Made by a program: the position numbers and the translations under genes. Source: CBDCWO01 sp965223405 (GTDB lineage Bacteria > Bacteroidota > Bacteroidia > Chitinophagales > Saprospiraceae). From it: 64,000 nt of DNA. This document shows, one piece after another, positions 27,371 to 35,000 of the stretch. Positions within the stretch are counted from its first letter, which is position 1, and each line of letters starts with the position of its first letter. The stretch lies in NCBI GenBank assembly GCA_965223405.1, contig CBDCWO010000006.1:3782001-3846000 (forward strand). Reading direction: 5' to 3'. The notes beneath the pieces were generated by a model that worked only from the letters and a program-made list of their open reading frames with translations, was not told where the DNA came from and did not search any database.

Positions 27371-27715
27371 TCCAAATAATTCAATAGGATTCGTTACGAG
27401 GGATATTTATGCAAAATTAGCAAGTGCTTTGGAGAGGTGCTATAGTGGGCTATAGCACTTCTCCACCTTGTATTAAAGTGCTTGCTAATGAAGTAGAAAT
27501 GTCCCGCAGTAGAATACATTTTACACCAATATATTTCTAAAGTAATAAACATATTCTAAATCTAGCAATTCCATAATTTATATGGTCATTTGGAGCTATT
27601 GGTATTCATATTTCTTCACATTATTATTGGTATTTGAACCATTTCAAATCAGTTTAATAATTCGAAGCAAAATTTATACCTCTTAAGTGTAAAATCTCCA
27701 ATTGGATTATTTGGG
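27371..27715. mobile_element. MITE-like insertion (345 bp) with terminal inverted repeats
   Basis: Exactly 345 bases interrupt an RHS core that is continuous in the intact gene (compare around 33435). The ends are imperfect inverted repeats: TCCAAATAATTCAATAGGA on the left and, read inward on the other strand, CCCAAATAATCCAATTGGA on the right (16 of 19 match). TTAA flanks both sides (27367-27370 and 27716-27719), consistent with a 4-base target duplication. No open frame of useful length is present, so it must be non-autonomous. It holds a strong hairpin near its left side. The parent transposon family is not identified. Confidence 0.75.
27417..27488. repeat. Long nested inverted repeat inside the MITE-like element
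   Basis: The core is a 15-base stem, GGAGAGGTGCTATAG (27431-27445) against CTATAGCACTTCTCC (27450-27464), with loop TGGG and one mismatch. Outer arms TTAGCAAGTGCTTT (27417-27430) and AAAGTGCTTGCTAA (27475-27488) add a second, imperfect pairing. It is not followed by a T run, so it does not look like a simple terminator. Confidence 0.75.
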
Positions 27716-27869
27716 TTAAAATCATCGATGACGCGATACAAAGCTCCGTTGGTACACAACTCCGGTCCATGCCGGATAAGTGATTCAATGTTTCCATCGG
27801 CATCATATCTTATTTGTTCATTTTCATCACCATATACATCATAACGTCGGGTACGCATGAGTTTATTAT
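27716..27869 (-). pseudogene. RHS core fragment upstream of the MITE
   Basis: About 51 codons (DNKLMRTRRYDVYGDENEQI, RYDADGNIESLIRHG, LCTNGALYRVIDD) matching the intact RHS gene at 33437-33590 with few base changes. It belongs to the same orphan copy as the core at 25970-27370, separated only by the MITE. The match to the intact gene stops at 27869; upstream bases on this strand are unrelated, so the orphan is 5'-truncated there. Confidence 0.85.
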
Positions 27870-28004
27870 CAAAAATGGTAATGAGGAACCGGAATTTCTG
27901 ACTTAGTGTAACTATGGTGTTTAGTGCTTGGTAGCGCATTGATACGATCAGGATGTCATTTGCAGCTTTGTTCCGGTACAAAGTTTGTCTTAAGGAGCAA
28001 GAGG
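27870..28004. other. Unassigned 135-bp segment between RHS and XRE remnants
   Basis: This stretch matches neither the intact RHS core on its left nor an XRE gene on its right. On the minus strand it reads NDILIVSMRYQALNTIVTLS in frame with the RHS fragment, but no family is recognised. It may be a leftover of a third sequence caught at the junction. Confidence 0.35.
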
Positions 28005-28448
28005 AGCTAAAGGCATTACTCAAGAGGATTCAGCTGCCGGAACTGGTAGTGCTCATGCCGTTAATGGTAAATATGAAAGAGGCGAATTTACTCCGTCAAT
28101 CGAAGTCGCTAAAAATATTGCAGGCTTCTTAGAGACTACTGTAGGTTCATTACTTGGTGAAGCTGATAAGGAGGATCTCTTTAAAGATCCTGCTATGTTA
28201 CAACGTCTGAGTGATCTGGATAAACTGGACGAAAAGAATAAATCCCAAATACTATCTGTTTTGGATGGTTTTCTGCAGTCCGTGAAGATTAAAAATATTG
28301 CTGCTCCGCTGGATTGGAAAAAGAACTCATCAGCCGATTTAAGCAGGTACAGGATTTACCCACCGAAGAAAAGAAAACAGTACTTTCTCTACTGGACGCT
28401 TACATTGCTAAGACCAAAATTCAAACACTCTTTAACCCGGTCACATAA
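28005..28448 (+). pseudogene. Fused remnants of two XRE regulators (XRE-3 and XRE-4)
   Basis: From about 28011 one frame reads GAKGITQEDSAAGTGSAHAV, GKYERGEFTPSIEVAKNIAG and LFKDPAMLQRLSDLDKL, then ILSVLDGFLQSVKIKNIAA to about 28305: an XRE regulator without start codon and with a degraded recognition helix. Immediately after, in a different frame, comes a second XRE tail (LEKELISRFKQVQDLPTEEK, KTVLSLLDAYIAKTKIQTLF) ending at the TAA 28446-28448. The two tails are homologous to each other and to the ends of XRE-1 and XRE-2, so the ends of two different regulators lie side by side. Neither can give a normal regulator. They face the immunity gene at 28479. Confidence 0.7.
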
Positions 28449-28454
28449 AAAAAA

Positions 28455-28476
28455 CCGCTCCAATGAGCGGCTTCTT
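28455..28476. terminator. Bidirectional terminator between XRE-4 and the immunity gene
   Basis: Stem CCGCT/AGCGG with loop CCAATG. An A run on the left serves as the T tract for the minus strand, and a CTTCTTCTTT tract follows on the plus strand, so it can end both converging genes. Confidence 0.7.
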
Positions 28477-28478
28477 CT

Positions 28479-28967
28479 TTATGATAATTCTTTCTTAAAT
28501 TCTAATGGCCCAAAATTCCCATTACTGAAGAATCTTGTGTCTTCATCAGAGGCAGGCTCCAAGCCACAATAATAACTTTCCGACCTTAATCTTTGTGAAA
28601 CATTAGAAGCCCATTTTTGCAACGACTCTAAAGGTATTAATTCCTGAAGTTGTTGAGAGCCAACATCTATACACAAGTCATAAATATTGGTATACTTCAA
28701 AATTTGGACTCCAATTTTTGGTAATAATTTATTATTGAGTTGGACATTTTCCATATTGATATATATCGCTCCTCCAGAACATTTTTTAAAATAACTACCT
28801 ATATCCAGTAAATTGTTATTTCCATCTTCCAAAGAAAATCCATCATCCACCGAAACTTGAATATTTTTAATGTTACCCTGAAAACTCAGGTCAGTTATAA
28901 AACTTGAAGCTTCGTTGAACTCGATGTTTTCAAATAATATTTCTATTATCTCAGCCATATTAATCAA
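28479..28967 (-). CDS. Putative cytoplasmic immunity protein
   Basis: A 162-residue soluble protein without signal peptide. The start could be MINMAEIIEILF or the internal MAEIIEIL three codons on. The sequence has alternating beta strands and helices (SFITDLSFQGNIKNIQVSVD, then GGAIYINMENVQLNNKLLPK) and the C-terminus NGNFGPLEFKKELS. No named immunity family was recognised. It follows the toxin gene at 28975 after 7 bases, so it is its likely immunity partner. The lack of an export signal fits a toxin acting in the cytoplasm, for example an RNase. Confidence 0.5.
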   Translation of the reverse strand: MINMAEIIEILFENIEFNEASSFITDLSFQGNIKNIQVSVDDGFSLEDGNNNLLDIGSYFKKCSGGAIYINMENVQLNNKLLPKIGVQILKYTNIYDLCIDVGSQQLQELIPLESLQKWASNVSQRLRSESYYCGLEPASDEDTRFFSNGNFGPLEFKKELS

Positions 28968-28974
28968 TAAATCC

Positions 28975-29523
28975 TTAGAAAGTACGATCCATATTAAGTC
29001 TCATTCCCCTACCATCTGGCAACCTTTTTTCGAGAAATTTTATGCCGTTTGGATTAGTGACTTGATTAAATTTACCCGGCGAATTCATAATGTCATTATA
29101 ATGCTTCAATCCTTGATTGTGCCAAGTAGAAGGGTTCCCTTTTATTTTACCCCATATTTGAGGATTACGACCAGCGTGTTTACTTAATGCGTGACCAAGT
29201 CGAGTAGTACCCTTATATACTTGACTTGCAGACTTTAATGTTAATCCTACCCCCTTAGCGGCATTTATTAAAAACCTTTCGTTTAGGGCATTCTCAGCCA
29301 CCGACACTCCCGAAAAGGAGCTGTAAAAATCCTGATAATTGTACTTAATAACTTGATCTTTAAAATGATCTTCCAGTTCAACAGAGCATTTATAGTTGTT
29401 TACATCATAGCTGATTTCAATTTGTGGAGAAAATGCAAAAGACAAATTTGAAGTGATAAGCAGAACAAGTAAAAACACGATCTCCGTTATCCAACAGGCA
29501 ATATGTTTCAATGCTTTTATCAT
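28975..29523 (-). CDS. Small toxin with its own hydrophobic leader (RNase-like tip domain)
   Basis: A 182-residue protein with an N-terminal hydrophobic segment (IACWITEIVFLLVLLITSNL, ending SFAF) that looks like a signal peptide or membrane anchor. The last 75 residues are RLGHALSKHAGRNPQIWGKI, KHYNDIMNSPGKFNQVTNPN, then FLEKRLPDGRGMRLNMDRTF, a domain seen at the C-terminus of RHS and related polymorphic toxins and resembling small BECR-type RNase toxins (assignment tentative). It overlaps the Imm8-like gene upstream by 4 bases and is followed by its putative immunity gene. No RHS core precedes it, so it is either a stand-alone toxin or a tip that gained a new start. Confidence 0.55.
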   Translation of the reverse strand: MIKALKHIACWITEIVFLLVLLITSNLSFAFSPQIEISYDVNNYKCSVELEDHFKDQVIKYNYQDFYSSFSGVSVAENALNERFLINAAKGVGLTLKSASQVYKGTTRLGHALSKHAGRNPQIWGKIKGNPSTWHNQGLKHYNDIMNSPGKFNQVTNPNGIKFLEKRLPDGRGMRLNMDRTF

Positions 29524-29876
29524 TCTTGATAATCTTCAAATTCCCACTTCCCAATCCGCCCAATTTTTTCACCAACGTCATCCCAATTTTCAAAATCAGA
29601 AGATTCAACAAGCTGTTTCAAAGCACTTGATATTTTTGAAAAATTGTACTCAAAAACAATGAGATAATGGCGGCCATAAATTATTTTATCCTTCTCATTA
29701 TTTTTTAACAACCATTTGGGTGTACATACCATTGCATCAAAACTTTCTTCACCTTCCTGGTCTTTTTCACCCACCATAATTTGTAGTAGGAAGCAAAACT
29801 CATCAGGAATTTCCGGTTCAAACTTTTCTAAGTCAATGATATCTGGACTATGGAAGTATTTAATTTCTGCTTTCAT
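29520..29876 (-). CDS. Imm8-like immunity protein
   Basis: A 118-residue cytoplasmic protein that matches the Imm8 immunity family by its hallmark sequences: KYFHSPDIIDLE at the start, FCFLLQIMVGEKDQEGEESF, then the conserved VCTPKWLL. Imm8 proteins are encoded downstream of polymorphic toxins in contact-dependent and T6/T9-type systems. Here it starts 8 bases after the toxin tip at 29885, so that tip is its likely partner. Its end overlaps the start of the next toxin gene by 4 bases, linking two toxin/immunity pairs in one transcript. Confidence 0.75.
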   Translation of the reverse strand: MKAEIKYFHSPDIIDLEKFEPEIPDEFCFLLQIMVGEKDQEGEESFDAMVCTPKWLLKNNEKDKIIYGRHYLIVFEYNFSKISSALKQLVESSDFENWDDVGEKIGRIGKWEFEDYQE

Positions 29877-29884
29877 AATCGTAA

Positions 29885-30763
29885 TTATTTTATTATATCT
29901 AAATGACCGTTACCTTGCCACCTGCCACGAGCTACATTTCTCCATTCGAAATTTGCTTGTTGAATTCCAAGTTTGGGTTTATAGGAAGGCATTCGAAATT
30001 GCCTTAGCCCATTTTTACTGATTAGGATTTTACCATTTCTAGCAGTGGTATAACCTTTACCTACCCAAGCCCTTCCAAGTTCTAAAGCTTCACTGGCTGT
30101 GCCTTTTCCCAAACCAAAATTGCCTTTGTATTTTGCTGCATCTCGAAGTATTCCCGAGTACTTTGAAAGTTGACCACCCCCCTTAGCGGCCGTTGCCACT
30201 TGAACTCCTTTTGCCAGATTGATTGCCCCAACTCCACCTCTTACTGCCAAAGGTACGTAACTAGTGGGACTTACAAAACCCATAATCAACATCGATCCGT
30301 AGGTCAAAAAGAATTCAGAATTCGGATTATTGCGGATAGAATATTTCATATACTCCACTCCATAATCCGATTTGAGTAAATATTTACTTAAATTCTTATC
30401 ATACAAACCCATCTTGAACACTTGAGCTTCGGTAAAAAGGGTGCCATTTATACGCCAATCCTGTTTCGGATTATAATCTAGATTGTAGAGTACTTGGTAA
30501 GCTCCATTTTCATTCCACCTGCCCACTATATAGTTGTGGTAATATTCTTCTCCAACTGTAGAAATTTTAATCCATTCCCATTTTTCAGGATCCCAAATAT
30601 ACTCATTACCAAATGTAGAATTTGAACCATAAATATTAAACTCCCCTCCCCCAAATTTGGGTAAATATGCGCCAAAAGGCCCGGAATTACTACCGGGAAC
30701 CTGATTGCCTGCTAATCCTATATTCGGACCACTTTGAAAGCCGAAAGGACTAGTACCCGTGCT
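29885..30763 (-). CDS. Orphan polymorphic-toxin C-terminal region (5'-truncated)
   Basis: The coherent protein starts near base 30763; an ATG at 30811 only adds codons antisense to the repeated fibre-gene fragment (MEKRGVRVTVILAG). About 290 residues remain: a Gly-rich linker (FGFQSGPNIGLAGNQVPG), a middle region (IWDPEKWEWIKISTVGEEYY), a hydrophobic stretch (LIMGFVSPTSYVPLAVRGGV) and a C-terminal toxin domain (GTASEALELGRAWVGKGYTT, SKNGLRQFRMPSYKPKLGI, ANFEWRNVARGRWQGNGHLD). The last domain recurs at the ends of RHS and haemagglutinin-type toxins and is probably a nuclease, though its family name is uncertain. No RHS core is left. Its partner is the Imm8-like gene that follows. Confidence 0.65.
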   Translation of the reverse strand, partial: STGTSPFGFQSGPNIGLAGNQVPGSNSGPFGAYLPKFGGGEFNIYGSNSTFGNEYIWDPEKWEWIKISTVGEEYYHNYIVGRWNENGAYQVLYNLDYNPKQDWRINGTLFTEAQVFKMGLYDKNLSKYLLKSDYGVEYMKYSIRNNPNSEFFLTYGSMLIMGFVSPTSYVPLAVRGGVGAINLAKGVQVATAAKGGGQLSKYSGILRDAAKYKGNFGLGKGTASEALELGRAWVGKGYTTARNGKILISKNGLRQFRMPSYKPKLGIQQANFEWRNVARGRWQGNGHLDIIK

Positions 30764-31119
30764 TGCCAATCCCGCCAGTATGACGGTGACCCTGACCCCT
30801 CTCTTTTCCAAAACGTTTGGATTAGCTGTTGTAGAAAAGACAGATGAAGGAATATGGGTGGAAGAACTGATGGAAGGGAGTGGGAATTTTTCTTTTGACT
30901 GGGAAGTAAAATGTGTGCGTAAGGGCTATGAAGATTTTCAGGTTATCCCGGACAAGATGAAATTACCTCAAAAGGAAGTCAAAAGGACACACCTCCGCAA
31001 TACATATTCTCAGAGGCCCTCATAGGATACGAATTTCAAAATTCCTTCCGGGAGGCGAAAGTAGTAAAACGGATGGCAGCCGGATGCCGGTCTAGGCATT
31101 TGGCTGCTTTTTGATTGGT
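30763..31119 (+). pseudogene. Repeat copy B: 3' fragment of the fibre-like gene plus terminator
   Basis: These 357 bases repeat the end of the fibre-like gene (21529-21885): about 87 codons from ANPASMTVTLTPLFSKTFG to a stop at 31023, earlier than in copy A because CAGGAT has become TAGGAT, then the old 3' end and terminator. There is no start codon or upstream part; the fragment abuts the truncated toxin on the other strand. Differences from copy A are scattered substitutions, suggesting divergence in another genome or an old duplication. It is not expected to make a protein. Confidence 0.85.
31076..31112 (+). terminator. Terminator in repeat copy B
   Basis: GCAGCC/GGCTGC stem with inner TGCC/GGCA pairing and a run of five T. 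It is the counterpart of the terminator at 21842 and is better formed than that one. Confidence 0.65.
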
Positions 31120-31464
31120 GTCCGAATCATAATTGGGATTGTTTTATTGTAAAGGGGAGGAGTCTTGCTGTCTAGGGCACCATGTTTTCGAGGTATCACA
31201 TTTTGCGATACAATAAGATCTACTATCCTTCAGTTAGATGGAACAAAAAGTACCAGTTAACTCTTTTGGTTACGTCTAACAATAATACGGGTAGCATCCT
31301 AAGAGATTCAATCAAGTTTGCTAAAAAGATAACCAATTGAGTTATTACAAAATATCGTCATAATCTTGCTAATCTAGTTTATTCATGAAATGCATGGCTT
31401 TATTCGGTATGCTTCATTGTTGAACATGAAAGATGTTAAATGCTCTGAACCAGTATCAGTTGTT
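31120..31464. other. Intergenic region downstream of the intact RHS operon
   Basis: About 345 bases between repeat copy B and the lipoprotein gene. A 52-codon frame on the plus strand (31182-31340, MFSRYHILRYNKIYYPSVRW) is open but has no recognised relatives and no promoter. A short inverted repeat GTATC/GATAC lies at about 31195-31213. Nothing else is evident. Confidence 0.35.
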
Positions 31465-31998
31465 TTAACCAATCGGAGGAAATCTATTAACTATTAAAGA
31501 ATCAAATTCCAGCATGAGTGTAAATAAATTTGATTTGGTATTATTCTTAAAATATGGAATGTAGTACTTTATGCTATCAGGATAGGATTTATTTATTGGA
31601 ATAAGCAGGTGTGAATTGTTTGGGGGATAAATCTTATAAATGTTAAACTCAAAATCATCAGGTGTTTCAATTGTCCAAATCTTTTTACCTTGAAACAATC
31701 TTTTATATTCCCTCCCGGCTACTTGAATAATATTCTTGTCATAAACCGGTATTAGGATCGTATCCGCTGAGTTATTCTCAATATTAACAATGAAGAAACT
31801 GTTAATATCAGATTGGACCTTTAAACTATTTTGGAATTGGAGACTGTCGCATAGGTGTTGATTTAGATTGCAGGAGCCATGATATTTTATTATGATTTTC
31901 TTTTCAATCTTTTTATGTCTTTGTTTAGTTTCAGAAGTACAACCAAAGCAAAAAGACAAAATGGTTGCCAAAATTAACAGGCATTTTTGTTCTAACAT
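31465..31998 (-). CDS. Lipoprotein, putative immunity protein of the intact RHS toxin
   Basis: A 177-residue lipoprotein with signal peptide LLILATILSFCFGC and lipid attachment at the cysteine of CFGC. The mature part is a beta-sandwich-like sequence (FFIVNIENNSADTILIPVYD, KIYPPNNSHLLIPINKSYPD). No named family is recognised. The gene begins 3 bases after the stop of the complete RHS gene at 32002, so it is the expected cognate immunity gene. As in the two other metallopeptidase-tip pairs in this window, the partner is a lipoprotein, pointing to toxin action in the envelope. Confidence 0.6.
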   Translation of the reverse strand: MLEQKCLLILATILSFCFGCTSETKQRHKKIEKKIIIKYHGSCNLNQHLCDSLQFQNSLKVQSDINSFFIVNIENNSADTILIPVYDKNIIQVAGREYKRLFQGKKIWTIETPDDFEFNIYKIYPPNNSHLLIPINKSYPDSIKYYIPYFKNNTKSNLFTLMLEFDSLIVNRFPPIG

Positions 31999-32001
31999 TG
32001 A

Positions 32002-35000
32002 TTATTCTTTTTGGAGTGCAATTCTGTAAGCTTTTAGCCTAGCCAAATGTTCACTAAGGATATAGTTGGAGGATTTGTTTCCTTTTCCATCAAATATCAA
32101 ATTTGGTAGTTGATTAAAATGACCCCGTAGATCTGAAGAATTATTTATGTCATACCTTCTTCTTGTTAAGTAATAACTGCTTTTTGCAAGAAGACCATGA
32201 AGAGTTTCATGGGCTAACACATATCCAATCTTTTTCAAATCAAATGTTCCATTCTTCCTAGTACTAGTATGTATGTTTATATAACTATTATATATGTCTT
32301 GAGTAGATCCAAAGTCTTTTTCATAAAATAATGTATTACCTCCGGATGCATAAGTAATTGATGGAGATGAAATAAATCTCCAAGCTAATTTAGGATCTAG
32401 TGAGCTAATTTTCAAATTTTTAAAGTTGGTCGGACTAATTAGTTTATAATGAAACAAATTGGTTACACCTTGTGAGTAAAATATGTTTGATGAAATATCT
32501 ATTATTTGCAGAATTTGACTAGTTGAAAGACTTGTTTGATTGGCCAGATAAAGGGTAACGGGTGGTGGCTCCTCAGCCTTAGCCAATTCTTCTTTGTCAC
32601 GCTGTTCTTCAAAAGTTGGTCCAAGTATATCAGACCAATGACCTCCTCGAGAATTCAAATATGAACTTCGGAAGAATGATCTCCCATCAGGATCAACGTT
32701 CGAAATAGGGTTATTATCTCCGTAATGAAATACTGACAAACTTGGGATTAATTCACTAGAAGGATCCACCCCTGTAAACCTCCCAATACTAGGATCGTAA
32801 AATCTTGCTCCATAATCATACCAATCCAAAGCCATCTCCAGCCTTCCATCTCCATCGACGTCCAGTGAATCCTCGGTAAATTCTTTGCCGTTGTACATAT
32901 AACTGTTGATCGGATCCAACTGCCGGATCCATTCCCCTTCGTGGTTCATGCCAAAAGGATAATAATGGTTTTCCTGCAAGATCTCCAGCGAATCGGGATG
33001 GGTGTCGATGGTGCCATTTAGATTGATGTCGGCAATTACTACCCGGGCATTACCCAGGTGATCCTTGAGAGCATACTCATACACCCAGGCGGATTGATCG
33101 TCATTCAGATAGGCACGGCCATCGGGAAAGTAAATAAATTTCTTCCCATCGCGCACCTCAATACCATCCGCATGTTGGCGGGTGCCATCCGGACCAATGT
33201 GCTCTAGCTTACGGCCATCGGCGGCATAGGTCCAGACCATTGAAGCACCAACTGTAAAAGTCGCAGACTGAGGAAGATTAAGACCATTGAATACCACCGT
33301 AGATCCCTTGTTACCCACGGAAGTCATATTGCCGGCGGCATCATAGTTGAAGGCCCCACCCGGTCCTGGATGATATCCCTGCTTATTGGAAAGTTCGGCA
33401 ACTGCAGTCATGCGGTTTTGATTAATGGTGAACTTTAAATCATCGATGACCTGATATAAAGCACCATTCGTACACAAATCCGGTCCATGCCGGATAAGTG
33501 ATTCAATGTTTCCATCGGCATCATATCGTATTTGTTCATTTTCATCACCATATACATCATAACGTCGGGTACGCATGAGTTTATTATCAACATACTCTCC
33601 GTAAGTTGCTTTTTTTAGTCGGTTGATCTCATCGTACCAATACCCATATCCCATTATCTGACGACCCACAGATTGCCAAAGCTGATACGAAATATCGCCA
33701 TTTTTACGCGCTTTACCTCTGAGAACATCATTAGATTTATTGTAAAATAATTGTTGGGCAAAAAGATCTTTATAGTCCAACTGACCTTCATGATCAATGG
33801 ATGTCTTCAAAAAAGTGGTATCCGATTCCACCAGGGTTTGCTGGAGGATGGTGAAGTCTCCCGGTAGTGCATTCAGTTCATCCGCCATTAGATACAATTC
33901 GGTTCCATCACAGAGCAACACCCGGTACAAGGTCACCGGAAAGCTTAAAGTGGATACATCGATAGAATCAATCAATCCTTCCAATGAATCAAGATAGTGT
34001 TTTTGTGCTTGCAAATCACTGGAATTGCAGGTAGGAGGTGTTTTTTCACAATCTGAAGGCTCACAATCCTGATAATTATTAATATCTGGAGTTTCTCCCC
34101 GCAACACTCTGGCTAACAATTCAGTCAGAGGAAGGGTTAATTGAACTGTTCCATCCAGTACCGTGAGCGTCTGGGTAGGGCTGGTAATGGCAATTTCCTG
34201 AAGAATCTCATAACTACCTACGATAAGCGACAAATAATCTTGGAGGACGTACATTTCGTCTCCGGTACAAAAGCGCACCCGGTACAGGAATGTATTGGTG
34301 CCAACTTCTTCAAGATCGACTTTGTCCAGTAGTTTTATGGATTCTCCTTCACAGGCGATGGGTTCTCTTCTAAGGAGAGCGGAGTCCGTGATGCGCAAAA
34401 TATTGGTGATCGAATAAGATTGGTTGATGATTTCTGCTTGTGAGCAAGGTAAGGTATCACAGACCATGGTCATACAGGGATCATAGTCTTCAATATTGAT
34501 CGCTCTTCCCCATCGGATCTTCAGGATTTCATCTATGGTGGCAATGGTGTCAGTGGTTGATTTTGGCCGATAAATAATTTCATAGGTATCAAGAGTATCC
34601 GGAGGAATGCAAATATCAACGAGCGTATCACTATCTACAAAATGATTTATGGATCGGAGCCATCCACGGATTTCGTAAGCATAATCCATGCTTTGCAAGG
34701 CGTGACCGGAAGGACTATAGTATTTTCGACCCAACAATTCATCCCGGCCATTCCAAGTATTTGACTGAATGGTTACTTCCGGCCCCCCTCCGATTTTGTG
34801 AAAGTGTTTCTCCAATCTACCCCATCGATCATACTCCATATTTTCAATAATATTTAGGGAGGACAAATGATTTCGATGTCGATATAAAGTGCGATCTGCC
34901 ATATCATAGTCGTAGGAATACTCATCAGCTCCGAGAATCGTAGTACAGGATTTACTATCTATTCTCCCATAATCATCATAAATGAAAGAAGCCGAAAGTG

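Noticed and set aside
30764..30811. Start of the toxin frame at 30811
   Set aside because: These codons are antisense to the repeated fibre-gene end and have no relation to toxins.
31182..31340. 52-codon plus-strand frame near the intact RHS operon
   Set aside because: Open but without relatives, promoter or conserved start; kept only as a note in the intergenic entry.
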